Assembly: GCA_965231905.1 (NCBI GenBank)
Contig: CBDDOO010000002.1
Coordinates: forward strand, 496,001-560,000
Source of the DNA: G963663315 sp965231905
Lineage (GTDB): Bacteria; Pseudomonadota; Gammaproteobacteria; Arenicellales; Poriferihabitantaceae
Direction of reading: 5' to 3'
DNA length: 64,000 nucleotides
Shown: positions 24,672 through 33,090 of the stretch, piece after piece
Position numbering within the stretch: the first letter of the stretch is position 1
Layout of the letters: each line of letters starts with the position of its first letter
The notes under the pieces: generated by a model
Seen by the model: only the letters and a program-made list of their open reading frames with translations
Told to the model about the DNA's origin: nothing
The model's database searches: none
Made by a program: the position numbers and the translations under genes

Positions 24672-24872
24672 CGGAGCAACAAAGCGGAGAAAAATGTTGA
24701 CAATAAGGAGCGTATGCTGATTCAATTCCGCCAACGGAAATACACTCCTGCACTCGTTGCCGGGCTTTTCGGATACAGTTGTGTCGCTATGCGGGTTTTC
24801 AGTGATTCGACAGCATGACATTGGTGAATTCTTGTTTCGGCTTTGGTCGGCATTTACAGGAAATATAAAGTG

Positions 24873-25898
24873 ATGAGCCAATCTTCTGCGGGTTCTCCCG
24901 GTGTATCAGCCCGGCGAAAAACATGGTACTTTACTCCTGACCTTCCACTCAAACATGCGGCATTTCTTGAGCGTCCGTTCCGGGCGACCTCTATCCTGAA
25001 ATACCTGCTTGAGGAGTGGAGGCCCCTTGGCCTGCGATTTGCTATTCTCGTTGCGTCCATTGTGATATGGACATGGTTCACGCCAGCTATTGAACGCGCG
25101 GTTGTTTTTCAGGCGGACTGGATGCTGGAAATCCTGCTTCGGAATCTGGTTGTCGTGCTGGTAGTCGCGGGCGGGCTGCACTGGTTACTGTATGTTTTTC
25201 GCAGTCAGGATGATGAGGCTCGATATATCGCCCGACCTTTCGCCAGGAATTCCAGGATATTTCATTTTCAAAACCAGGTCCGGGACAATATGTTCTGGAC
25301 ATTGTGTTCTTCTGTGCCGGTTGGGACCGGGTTTGAATGTCTGATGCTTTGGGGATATGCCAACGGTCATATTGCCCTGATCACCTTTACTGAAAATCCA
25401 GGCTGGTTTGTCGGGCTGATGCTGCTTGTCCCGCTGTGGAGCGGAGCTCATTTTTACTGGTATCATCGTCTGCTTCACGTCGGTCCCTTGTATAAACACA
25501 TACATTCCTGGCATCACAAGAATGTCAATATCGGGCCGTGGTCGGGTCATGCCATGCACCCGGTTGAGCATATCGGGTTATACTCTGACCTGTTGATCTA
25601 TTTTCTGATCGCCTCCCATCCGGTGCATGTCATTTTCAATGCCATGCTACATACAATCGGCGGGCCGGTTTCCCATTGTGGTTACCACAGGATCAGACTG
25701 TTTCGCGGATTCAGTTTTCAGTGGGGAGACTTCTATCATCAACTCCATCACCGATTTATTGAATGCAATTACGGGACGCCGGAAACACCCTGGGACCGGA
25801 AGTTCGGCAGCTTTCATGACGGCACCGGGGAAGGAGACCGGCAGATCAATGAGCGTCGCCGCGTCATAGCCGAAAAGGAGACGGCGCGTTCCTCCTGA
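24873..25898 (+). CDS. Fatty-acid hydroxylase / sterol desaturase superfamily membrane enzyme
   Basis: A 341-residue integral membrane di-iron enzyme. The histidine clusters are visible: HFYWYHRLLH (His193, His198, His202), HSWHH (His211-215) and YHQLHH (His289, His292, His293). Hydrophobic segments lie near 55-72, 90-108, 140-160 and 235-260. Members hydroxylate or desaturate lipids or sterol-like substrates using O2. The exact substrate is unknown. The downstream KFGSFHDGTGEG motif is typical of the ERG3-like bacterial group. The start at ATG 24873 is preceded by AGGAAAT. Confidence 0.85.
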   Translation: MSQSSAGSPGVSARRKTWYFTPDLPLKHAAFLERPFRATSILKYLLEEWRPLGLRFAILVASIVIWTWFTPAIERAVVFQADWMLEILLRNLVVVLVVAGGLHWLLYVFRSQDDEARYIARPFARNSRIFHFQNQVRDNMFWTLCSSVPVGTGFECLMLWGYANGHIALITFTENPGWFVGLMLLVPLWSGAHFYWYHRLLHVGPLYKHIHSWHHKNVNIGPWSGHAMHPVEHIGLYSDLLIYFLIASHPVHVIFNAMLHTIGGPVSHCGYHRIRLFRGFSFQWGDFYHQLHHRFIECNYGTPETPWDRKFGSFHDGTGEGDRQINERRRVIAEKETARSS

Positions 25899-25919
25899 CC
25901 GTCTTCAAACAGCTATCAG

Positions 25920-27017
25920 CTACAGCGCATCCGCCACCCGGTCGCCGAATTCATCGGTGTTGACCAGGGTCACGCTGGCGCCGGGTCCGGATGGTCCGGA
26001 CAGGTCGGCGGTCGAATAACCGGCGGCGAATACAGACTCCATCGCCGCCCACACATTTCTGGCTTCATCGGCCATGTTGAAGCTCATATCGAGCATCATG
26101 GCTACGGAGCCGATCATCGAATACGGGTTGGCGATGTTCCTGCCGGCAATATCCGGCGCGGAGCCATGCGAAGGTTCGTAATAGGATTTGTCCGGCCCCA
26201 TACAGGCGGAAGGCATCAGTCCCAGTGAGCCGAGCAGGCCGCCAGCCTGATCGCTCAGAATATCGCCAAACATGTTCTCCATCAACATGACGTCGAACTG
26301 GCCCGGATTCAGGCACAAATGGGTTGCGGCGGCGTCAACCAGCATGTGGACGACTTCAACTTCGGGGAAATCCGGGGCGGTCTCCTCAATTATGTCTGTC
26401 CACAGTATGCTGGATTTCAGGACGTTGCTCTTGTGAATGTTGTGCAGTTTCTTTCTGCGCTTCATGGCCGTGGAGAAGGCGACATCAACGATTCGCTGGA
26501 TCAGCCTTTCATCGTATTCGAGCGCTTCCCGGACGTAACGCAATCCCTGTTCATTGACACCGGTTTCCTTTTCCCCGAAATAAATCCCGCCAACCAGTTC
26601 GCGGATGATCATGATGTCAATGCCGTCACCCACGATCCGGGGTTTAAGTGGAGAGAAATGACCGAGCGAAGGGGGCAGGTACACCGGCCTGAAATTGGCG
26701 AAGGTATCATAGCGGCGGCGCATCGGCAGCAGGGCGCCGCGCTCGGGTTGTTCATCAATCGGGATTTTTTTCGACTCCTCGTGACCAAGACCGATTGTGC
26801 CTTTCAGAATCGCGTCCGCCTGATCACAGATTTCCACTGACTCCGGGGGGAAACTGCTGCCGGTTGTCTGCCAGGCGGATGCCCCGAAAGCCGCCGGTAT
26901 CAGATTGAAGGTTACCTCGTTTCGTTGTTCGATCACCCGGAGTACCTTGACTCCCTGCTTCATGATTTCCGGGCCGATGCCGTCTCCGGGCATCAGGGCA
27001 ATATTATATGTGTTCAC
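25920..27017 (-). CDS. leuB: 3-isopropylmalate dehydrogenase-like
   Basis: A 365-residue member of the isocitrate/isopropylmalate dehydrogenase family. Family blocks: GDGIGPEIMKQGVKVL, RGALLPMRRRYDTFANFRPV, IMIIRELVGGIYFGE, HKSNVLKSSILWTDI, VDAAATHLCLNPGQFDVMLMENMFGDILSDQAGGLLGSLGLMPSA and the Pro-rich C-terminal SGPSGPG. The oxidative decarboxylation of 3-isopropylmalate in leucine synthesis is the best assignment, though tartrate/malate-type dehydrogenases share the fold. No leuA, leuC or leuD lies next to it. It starts with GTG at 27017, 21 bp after the ech stop, and may be the last gene of cyt c-ech-leuB. Confidence 0.8.
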   Translation of the reverse strand: MNTYNIALMPGDGIGPEIMKQGVKVLRVIEQRNEVTFNLIPAAFGASAWQTTGSSFPPESVEICDQADAILKGTIGLGHEESKKIPIDEQPERGALLPMRRRYDTFANFRPVYLPPSLGHFSPLKPRIVGDGIDIMIIRELVGGIYFGEKETGVNEQGLRYVREALEYDERLIQRIVDVAFSTAMKRRKKLHNIHKSNVLKSSILWTDIIEETAPDFPEVEVVHMLVDAAATHLCLNPGQFDVMLMENMFGDILSDQAGGLLGSLGLMPSACMGPDKSYYEPSHGSAPDIAGRNIANPYSMIGSVAMMLDMSFNMADEARNVWAAMESVFAAGYSTADLSGPSGPGASVTLVNTDEFGDRVADAL

Positions 27018-27038
27018 GGATCCGTACCTGATTTTCGG

Positions 27039-27842
27039 TCAATCAGCCCAGCTGGGCGGGCGTTTTTCGATAAAGGCGTCAATACCCTCAATGGTTTCTT
27101 CGAGCATCATGTTGCCGGAAATGGTCTCAGTCGCGCCCTGGTAGGCTGTGGCCAGATCCTGATTGAGTTGCTGATAGAACATTTTTTTCCCCAGGCTCAC
27201 CACTCGTTGGGGGTGGCGGATGATTTTTCCGGCCAGTTCATCGGTTGCCCGATTCAGCATCTGTGGCTCGACCACCTTATTGACCAGGCCATATTCGAGC
27301 GCCGCGGCGGCATTGATGAAGTCTCCGGTCATCAGCATTTCCAGGGCGCGTTTGCGGGATATGTTGCGGCTCAACGCGACAGCGGGAGTCGAACAGAACA
27401 GCCCGGCCCGGATTCCCGATACGGCGAATTGCGCGGTTTCGCAGGCTACCGCCATGTCGCAGGTCGCGACCAGTTGGCAACCGGCGGCGGTGGCCATTCC
27501 CTGGACCCGGGCGATAACCGGCTGCGGCAGGCTGACTATTTTCTGCATCATTTCGCTGCATTTGCTGAACAGCTTGTGATGTTCCGCCCGGTCCGCGCTT
27601 TTACGCATCTGCTTGAGATCATGTCCGGCGCAAAAGGCTTTGCCGTTGGCCGCGAGAATGACTGCGCGCACGGTATCATCCCCGGCAATGTTGTCCAGTG
27701 TGTCACAAATCGACTCGAGCAACTCTGCGGACAGGGCGTTGTATTGATGCGGGCGATTCAGGGTTATGGTTGCGACCGATTGATCTGCTTCGACGATCAA
27801 ATCCCTGTTTTCAGCCATTTGGGAGTTCCACGCGATACTCAT
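27039..27842 (-). CDS. Enoyl-CoA hydratase/isomerase family protein (ECHDC3-like)
   Basis: A 267-residue crotonase-fold protein. The oxyanion-hole blocks are GKAFCAGHDLKQMRK (about residue 70) and GMATAAGCQLVATCDMAVA (about 125). The region where classical hydratases place catalytic Glu is AVSGIRAGLFCSTPAVALSRN, lacking that Glu and matching the ECHDC3/enoyl-CoA hydratase-related group. The reaction may therefore differ from hydration. MAENRD at 27818 is an alternative start; no clear RBS favours either. Confidence 0.8.
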   Translation of the reverse strand: MSIAWNSQMAENRDLIVEADQSVATITLNRPHQYNALSAELLESICDTLDNIAGDDTVRAVILAANGKAFCAGHDLKQMRKSADRAEHHKLFSKCSEMMQKIVSLPQPVIARVQGMATAAGCQLVATCDMAVACETAQFAVSGIRAGLFCSTPAVALSRNISRKRALEMLMTGDFINAAAALEYGLVNKVVEPQMLNRATDELAGKIIRHPQRVVSLGKKMFYQQLNQDLATAYQGATETISGNMMLEETIEGIDAFIEKRPPSWAD

Positions 27843-27870
27843 TGATCAGGGTTGATCCTGCCCGTCCCGA

Positions 27871-28296
27871 CTACCTGGACTGGTCCACCATGAACTGGAC
27901 AGCGGCTGTGACGGCTTCATCGCTGAGCGCCGGATTACCTCCCTTCGCCGGCATCAGCCCGGTTGACCCGGTATAACCTTCGATCGCGTGTGTGACCAGT
28001 GTTTCAAAGCCCTGCTCAAGCCGGACTGTCCAGTCATCGACATCTCCAACTATCGGTGAGCCTGCGATTCCGGAGCTATGGCAGGCTACACAGGTCGCCT
28101 GATAGACGGATTCACCGTCCGCAGGGCCGGCTTCCTGTTGGCCGGATGCAGTAGCGGTACTGTTTTCGTCCACATTCAATGTGCCTGTCGCAGAGACCCG
28201 GGCTTTCAGGGATTCCATGGAATTATGGTTTGCAACCGCTTCCAGAGAAAATAACAGGGCGAAACCGGACAAGGTGGTGATGCTCAAAATTTTCAT
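27871..28296 (-). CDS. Secreted cytochrome c5-type c-type cytochrome
   Basis: A 141-residue periplasmic electron carrier. A signal peptide covers residues 1-22 (KILSITTLSGFALLFSLEAVA), a low-complexity linker follows, and the heme-binding CVACH is near residue 71. A later Met (GLMPAKGGNPALSD) would supply the sixth heme ligand, as in cytochrome c5. It probably passes electrons to terminal oxidases or from a dehydrogenase. It stands at the head of the ech-leuB run and divergent from amt, with 233 bp between. That intergenic space carries the amt promoter. Confidence 0.88.
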   Translation of the reverse strand: MKILSITTLSGFALLFSLEAVANHNSMESLKARVSATGTLNVDENSTATASGQQEAGPADGESVYQATCVACHSSGIAGSPIVGDVDDWTVRLEQGFETLVTHAIEGYTGSTGLMPAKGGNPALSDEAVTAAVQFMVDQSR

Positions 28297-28442
28297 ATTT
28301 CATCAAGGAACTGGTTTTTTTATTAAAGGCCGCCAATATCAGATTCTAATCGAATCGGGAGTATTTCACTGAATTTCCCATCGCCTGAAACCGGCATTGT
28401 GACTGACACGCCGGTTTCGTGACCGCCGGATTATACAGGCTC

Positions 28443-28470
28443 TTGCAAGTTAATTGTAAGTCTTTATAAT
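28443..28470 (+). promoter_or_regulatory. Likely sigma70 promoter of amt
   Basis: TTGCAA (28443-28448) and TATAAT (28465-28470) are separated by 16 bp, 60 bp before the amt ATG. No sigma54-type GG-N10-GC element was seen nearby, which would have been expected for classical NtrC control of amt. The RBS AGAGGA at 28518-28523 is 6 nt from ATG 28530 and excludes the upstream in-frame TTG. Confidence 0.55.
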
Positions 28471-28529
28471 CAAGGGTACTCCGGCTTGGTCGCAGGTCGA
28501 ATATCTTATATTTATGCAGAGGATTGGAT

Positions 28530-29930
28530 ATGGATAATGAACTTTCATCGCTGGTCATAATATTTACCGAGTTTTACTATTGGTTGACAGTTGTCCTGAT
28601 GTTTCTGATTCACGTCGGGTTCTGTATGTACGAGGTTGGCGCTTCACGATACCGCAACCACATGCACACTTTAATGAAAAACACCATGCTGATTCCATTG
28701 GTGACGGTGACGTTTTTCTTTTTCGGGTGGTGGATTTATTTTGCGTTCGTCAATGGCCCCGGGATTACAGGCGGGCTGGTATCCGCGCCCTGGGCAACCC
28801 CGTGGAGTGAATTGATGGGCGCTCACATGGGCGGTTCGGCGGTACAGGATTCCCTGACTGCTGACGATACCGCGTACTGGGCCCGTATCAATGGCGTGTT
28901 CTGGGCCGCCTTCCTGCTCTTTTCGTGGACTGCCGCATCTATTGTTTCCGGTGCCGTCATTGAGCGGATTCGTCCCAGCGCGTTCTGGTTGCTGGCTATC
29001 CTGATCGGTTCGGTTACCTGGATCATCGACGCTGCCTGGGGATGGTCCTGGAACGGCTGGATGGTTCAGATTCTGGGTTATCATGACGCTTACGCCTCCG
29101 GTGTAATTCATGCTGTAGCGGGCGGATTCGCTCTCGGCGTCCTGGTTGTTCTTGGGCCGCGTATCGGGAAATTCGCGGCTGACGGCACTCCGAGGAACAT
29201 CAACCCTCATAATCCATGGCTGGTAACTATCGGATTGTTCCTGATCTATACCGGATTCTGGGGATTCTACGTCGCCTGCAACATCCCGATTATAGATGTG
29301 TACGGGGCCGCCATGCTGGACGTTGCCGATAAAACGTACTTCAGCGCCACCAATATCTATCTGCAACCGACCACGTTGTCGGCGATAACGCTGAACTTCC
29401 TGATGTCATTGTCCGGTGGCTTGATGGCCGGATACATTGTTTCAAAAGGAGATGCTTTCTGGACCTATTCCGGGGGCCTTGCCGGCGTCATCGGCGCTTC
29501 TGCGGGAAATGACCTGTATCATCCGATCCAGGCCATGTTGATTGCGGCTGTCGTGGTTTGCATCATCTACAAACTGCATTTCTGGGTCGAACGTCGATTC
29601 AAGATTGATGATGCGGTTGGCGCCGTAGCGGTACACGGTTACGCCGGATTCCTGGGTGTGGTCATTGCGGGCTTCATGTTGTGGGGCTACCCTTCTTCTC
29701 CATTTGAGGGATACGCGACCATTTCGCCCTGGGGCCAGTTCCTCGGCGCCATCATCATGTTCTTCGTGCTTGGATTTGTTCCGGCCTGGATTCTGTCCAA
29801 AATTCTTCAGGCAAGAGGTCTTTTGCGGATTCCGAGAGAAATCGAGATGGCCGGTCTGGATATTAATTCCATAGTGGAAAATGAAGAAGATGCCCGCGCT
29901 GTTCGTGACGCCATCAGAAACGAAGCGTAG
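28530..29930 (+). CDS. amt: Ammonium transporter (Amt family)
   Basis: A 466-residue integral membrane protein of the Amt/Mep/Rh family with about eleven to twelve hydrophobic helices. The pore twin histidines are His194 (GVIHAVAGGFALG) and His369 (VAVHGYAGFLGVV). It carries ammonium and possibly methylammonium. In methylated-amine users amt is commonly placed near the NMG genes, and here that operon starts 1.8 kb downstream. It is followed by a one-helix protein rather than glnK, which is unusual for Amt regulation. The transporter is longer than E. coli AmtB, with a polar C-terminal tail (GLDINSIVENEEDARAVRDAI). Confidence 0.95.
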   Translation: MDNELSSLVIIFTEFYYWLTVVLMFLIHVGFCMYEVGASRYRNHMHTLMKNTMLIPLVTVTFFFFGWWIYFAFVNGPGITGGLVSAPWATPWSELMGAHMGGSAVQDSLTADDTAYWARINGVFWAAFLLFSWTAASIVSGAVIERIRPSAFWLLAILIGSVTWIIDAAWGWSWNGWMVQILGYHDAYASGVIHAVAGGFALGVLVVLGPRIGKFAADGTPRNINPHNPWLVTIGLFLIYTGFWGFYVACNIPIIDVYGAAMLDVADKTYFSATNIYLQPTTLSAITLNFLMSLSGGLMAGYIVSKGDAFWTYSGGLAGVIGASAGNDLYHPIQAMLIAAVVVCIIYKLHFWVERRFKIDDAVGAVAVHGYAGFLGVVIAGFMLWGYPSSPFEGYATISPWGQFLGAIIMFFVLGFVPAWILSKILQARGLLRIPREIEMAGLDINSIVENEEDARAVRDAIRNEA

Positions 29931-29983
29931 ACTTGAGGATTTGAGTCAATCAACACTAATTTAACTGATACCCGGAGATTATT

Positions 29984-30208
29984 ATGGCAACTGGTATGGT
30001 AGACAACTGGGTCAATGTCGATGTGGCAGGCCCGATATACCCTTTCGTAGGAGCGGAGCCTCTGTTGGTTGTGCTTGGACTCGTATTCTGGATAGGCTGG
30101 CATGTTGTACAAATGAAAGAGGAGTCCGGTGAGTTGGGGAGCGATGTAAGGAAGATCGCTGATAGTGGCGGGATCGGGGCGTATCTCGACAAACATTCCG
30201 ACGAGTGA
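29984..30208 (+). CDS. Small single-helix membrane protein downstream of amt
   Basis: A 74-residue protein. Residues about 20-43 are one hydrophobic helix (GAEPLLVVLGLVFWIGWHVVQ), followed by an acidic, charged tail (ESGELGSDVRKIADSGGIG). A GGAGA RBS lies 7 nt from the ATG. It is 53 bp after amt and followed by a strong terminator, so amt and this gene form a two-gene unit. I recognise no family. A role as a subunit or regulator of Amt is a guess from position. Confidence 0.7.
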   Translation: MATGMVDNWVNVDVAGPIYPFVGAEPLLVVLGLVFWIGWHVVQMKEESGELGSDVRKIADSGGIGAYLDKHSDE

Positions 30209-30223
30209 CCTTCAGGGAATCGG

Positions 30224-30257
30224 ACCCTTCCACGGTGTATGCCGTGGAAGGGTTTTT
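30224..30257 (+). terminator. Intrinsic terminator of the amt operon
   Basis: ACCCTTCCACGG and its complement CCGTGGAAGGGT, with a 5-nt loop, are followed by TTTTTG. It lies 16 bp after the small gene's stop codon. The downstream membrane-protein frame begins at the end of this structure. Confidence 0.9.
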
Positions 30258-30263
30258 GTATCT

Positions 30264-30761
30264 GTGATTCACAGGGCGCTCAACTCCATACCGGCCAAAC
30301 CGGTTCTATACATCGCGCCGCTGATCATCGTTCTGGTAATGGCTTTTTATTACTCCAGTCTCAAAAGTGAATGTGTCGGCCGGGCCAGCCAACGGCAGGC
30401 ATTCCTGCAACACGCAAGCGAAGCGGCGAATTCGGGTTCAGCGCTGAAACTGTCGGATATTACGAATTTCTCATGGCAGCAGGTCAAGGGGTTTGCGGAA
30501 TTCAAACCGCGATACCAGACCCGCGGTTGCCCGTTTGGATGGGACTGGTCGAGTGAGCGGCGTCAGGACTTGATTACTTCGGGATTGTTGTCGGTACTGA
30601 TTTTCTTTAATGAAGGCTCGGTATCAAAATACATTGAGTTTCGCGGCGACAGGATACTGATGGATGACTTCGATAAGGCATTGACACCGGATTCGGCTGT
30701 ATTTACCGTTGAACACACAGGTTATGAAAGCGCCCCGGTCCGGATGGTCGTGGTCCCCTGA
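30264..30761 (+). CDS. Uncharacterised membrane-anchored protein
   Basis: A frame of 165 residues from GTG 30264 (the open frame extends upstream through the terminator, but that part is not protein-like). The N-terminus has a signal-anchor helix (VLYIAPLIIVLVMAFYYSSL), then a mostly polar domain with two Cys and a C-terminal EHTGYESAPVRMVVVP. It resembles a small periplasmic-facing anchored protein of unknown role. It overlaps the 3' end of the convergent GntR gene by 40 bp. It has no obvious RBS beyond purines inside the terminator stem. Coding status is likely but not certain. Confidence 0.5.
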   Translation: MIHRALNSIPAKPVLYIAPLIIVLVMAFYYSSLKSECVGRASQRQAFLQHASEAANSGSALKLSDITNFSWQQVKGFAEFKPRYQTRGCPFGWDWSSERRQDLITSGLLSVLIFFNEGSVSKYIEFRGDRILMDDFDKALTPDSAVFTVEHTGYESAPVRMVVVP

Positions 30762-31462
30762 TCTTTCACCAATCCATCTTTCATACCGAGCAAATCCCTC
30801 TTTGCCTGAGTCAGGTGATGGATCATCAGGTTCGAGGCTTCTTCCACATTTCTCCGTTTGATGCTTTTGACCAATGCCGAGTGGTGTTCGTTGTATTGTC
30901 TGATTTTGCCTGGAGTCAGAATGTTCATCTTCCGGTGACTCCATTGGGCATGGCTGCGAATATCATTGATTCTCTGATAGAGCCAGACCAGCAGCGGGTT
31001 GTGTGAGCATTGCGCCAGCATGAGGTGGAATGCCTCATCCGCCGAAGAGAAATTGTTGGGATTGCGTGTTGAACGCAAGACATTGTCCAACGCCAGTTCA
31101 AGATTTCCCAGTTCCCGGTTATTGGCGTTCGATACGACAAGTTTGACGATATGGGGTTCTATCGCCAGGCGGGTTTCGATCAATTCCAGTGGGCTGGTCT
31201 CTTCGGCGATGTCATTCTGTTCGAATTTGATGTTGTAGGTCACATACGCGCCGCTGCAGAATTTCTTCCTGACCAGATTGGCCTTTTCCAGTTGTTCCAG
31301 CGCTGACCTGATTGTGCCTCGCGCAACACAAAACTGTTCCGCAAGGACACGTTCGGAAGGCAGTCGTGTATTGTATGGATAATCGCCATTTATGATCGCG
31401 CCCCGGATACGATTAAAGATTCCGGACGCCCCGGTAGTTACCTGTAAGTGCCGCTCCGCCAT
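30722..31462 (-). CDS. GntR-family regulator (FCD/FadR-type)
   Basis: A 246-residue regulator. Residues about 10-75 form a winged HTH (INGDYPYNTRLPSERVLAEQ, VARGTIRSALEQLEKANLV). Residues about 95-235 are a FadR-C (FCD) all-helical effector domain with conserved Asp/His/Asn positions (DEAFHLMLAQCSHNPLL, HSALVKSIKRRNVEEASNLMIHHL). It is transcribed divergently from the methylamine operon at 31705 with 242 bp between, so it is the probable local regulator. The effector could be a carboxylate such as glutamate, N-methylglutamate or sarcosine, but that is inference. Confidence 0.9.
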   Translation of the reverse strand: MAERHLQVTTGASGIFNRIRGAIINGDYPYNTRLPSERVLAEQFCVARGTIRSALEQLEKANLVRKKFCSGAYVTYNIKFEQNDIAEETSPLELIETRLAIEPHIVKLVVSNANNRELGNLELALDNVLRSTRNPNNFSSADEAFHLMLAQCSHNPLLVWLYQRINDIRSHAQWSHRKMNILTPGKIRQYNEHHSALVKSIKRRNVEEASNLMIHHLTQAKRDLLGMKDGLVKDQGTTTIRTGALS

Positions 31463-31577
31463 TGTGGTCAGTCAATCCGGTGTGGTTATCTGAAAATGGT
31501 CTGGTAATGGTATAGAAAATTATCGTCTGTACGGGTTGGACTGTGTTGCAAACTCTCTCCCCATCATGTTTAATACC

Positions 31578-31597
31578 CGATAATACATATATTATCG
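31578..31597. promoter_or_regulatory. Palindrome CGATAATACATATATTATCG, candidate GntR operator
   Basis: Perfect 8-bp arms (CGATAATA/TATTATCG) with a 4-bp spacer, in the AT-rich region between the GntR gene and the operon it probably controls. Two further related half sites (ATTCTGATAATG at about 31612 and GGTAATTATTAAAATAATC at about 31635) lie between it and the operon start. The position suits an operator for the divergent pair. Confidence 0.5.
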
Positions 31598-31704
31598 AAA
31601 TGGTATCAACGTATTCTGATAATGTATGTGTTCCGGTAATTATTAAAATAATCTGTACCTTATTTATACCATTTAAGTTACTGAATGACAACAGGAGATG
31701 AATT

Positions 31705-33048
31705 ATGGCTTTCCCCGGACAAAGTGACTATGTCATTGTTGGCGCAGGGATTCACGGCCTGAGTACGGCATATCACCTGGCTTTGGAGTTGAAAGCCAGG
31801 GGCAGGGGTGATGGCGGCGATATACTGGTTGTCGACAAGACTGCAATCGGCGCCGGCGCCTCAGGCATCGCCTGCGGTGTGGTGCGCAACAACTACTTCC
31901 AGCCCGCCATGCGTGAGTTGATGGCGCAATGCGTCGACGTATGGGAAAGCGACGCCGGCGCCTACAGCTATCATCCGGTGGGCTATCTGCAAATCAGCCC
32001 GGATTCGATGTTCGAGGATGTGGCGTCCATTGCCGAACAGCAAAAGGATATTGGTTACGAATCGGTTTTCATCGAAGGTGAAAAAGCGTCGATGAATTAT
32101 ATGAAAGGCCTGTTCGATGATTGGCAGGCCCGGGGAATCACCTCGGTTCTGCATGAAAAGAGAGGAGGCTATGCCAACAATACACGATCACTGTATGGTC
32201 TTGCGGGCAAGGCGGAAGCGGAGGGTGTCCAGATCATGACCGGCGTGACGGTTACCGGATTCAATGCGGATCACTCCAGTCGCGCGATCCGGGAAGTCGT
32301 TACTGACCGTGGCAGTATCGCCTGTGACCAATTGATTATGGCGCCCGGGCCCTGGGCCAGGCTTCTGTGGAATATGCTTGAACTGCCGGAGACGGTGGAT
32401 ATCAAATCCGGAAATGGTGAAATTCATACCGATATTCCGATGTGGGTCTACTGGTCCTTGCAGGAGGGAACACTGGGTGTAGACCCCGAAATGCAAAAGA
32501 CCAACGACGGCGGCATGCCTCCGGTGATTCACGTCGATTCCGACTCTCCCCTTTATTCCGATGTGGATGGATCGTTGATCACGGATGAGATGTGGGGGAT
32601 TTATTACAAACCCGATTTTCATTTCAACGGGATACAGGGCGGGGCCGCGCCGTTTCCAGTTGAGACCGACCTTGATCAGGTCGCAGTCGACCCGTATGGC
32701 GTTGATTCCCCGGATTTTGTGGTCGGAGCGGAATTTGCGCACATGTGGACTTCCGCGCTTGCCCATTGCCAAAAGCGATTTGAAGGCCAATCGCCGAAAT
32801 ACAATAATGAGCCTTCTGGCGGAATCGGCTCATTTACCCCGGACAGTTTTCCTGTTTTCGATCGTTTCCGCGACAACTGTTACTTTATCGCCGATTCCAA
32901 TCATGGATACAAGATGATTGGTGTCGGCAAGCTGGTTGCGCAGGAACTTGTCGGGTCGCAGAGCGCGTTGCTGGAACCTTTCCGCTTCTCAAGATATCAT
33001 GAGGGCAAGCTTCATCCTGTCTCAAACAGTCCATTTCCGTGGAGTTGA
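31705..33048 (+). CDS. FAD-dependent oxidoreductase (DAO/SoxB-like)
   Basis: A 447-residue single-chain flavoprotein of the D-amino-acid-oxidase/sarcosine oxidase beta superfamily. The FAD motif is at 9-30 (YVIVGAGIHGLSTAYHLALE) and the C-terminal block at about 365-420 (GIGSFTPDSFPVFDRFRD, CYFIADSNHGYKMIGVGKL). It is the first gene of the operon and has a good RBS (AACAGGAGATGAATT). The substrate is likely an N-methylated amino acid or related secondary amine. It is a second, separate enzyme from the four-subunit oxidase at 58.4 kb. The context (GlnT and MgsABC-like subunits follow) suggests a role in the N-methylglutamate pathway, but specificity cannot be read from sequence. Confidence 0.85.
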   Translation: MAFPGQSDYVIVGAGIHGLSTAYHLALELKARGRGDGGDILVVDKTAIGAGASGIACGVVRNNYFQPAMRELMAQCVDVWESDAGAYSYHPVGYLQISPDSMFEDVASIAEQQKDIGYESVFIEGEKASMNYMKGLFDDWQARGITSVLHEKRGGYANNTRSLYGLAGKAEAEGVQIMTGVTVTGFNADHSSRAIREVVTDRGSIACDQLIMAPGPWARLLWNMLELPETVDIKSGNGEIHTDIPMWVYWSLQEGTLGVDPEMQKTNDGGMPPVIHVDSDSPLYSDVDGSLITDEMWGIYYKPDFHFNGIQGGAAPFPVETDLDQVAVDPYGVDSPDFVVGAEFAHMWTSALAHCQKRFEGQSPKYNNEPSGGIGSFTPDSFPVFDRFRDNCYFIADSNHGYKMIGVGKLVAQELVGSQSALLEPFRFSRYHEGKLHPVSNSPFPWS

Positions 33049-33090
33049 GAGCGCCGCGTATCAATATTTTAATGCCCATTGGAGGATAAA

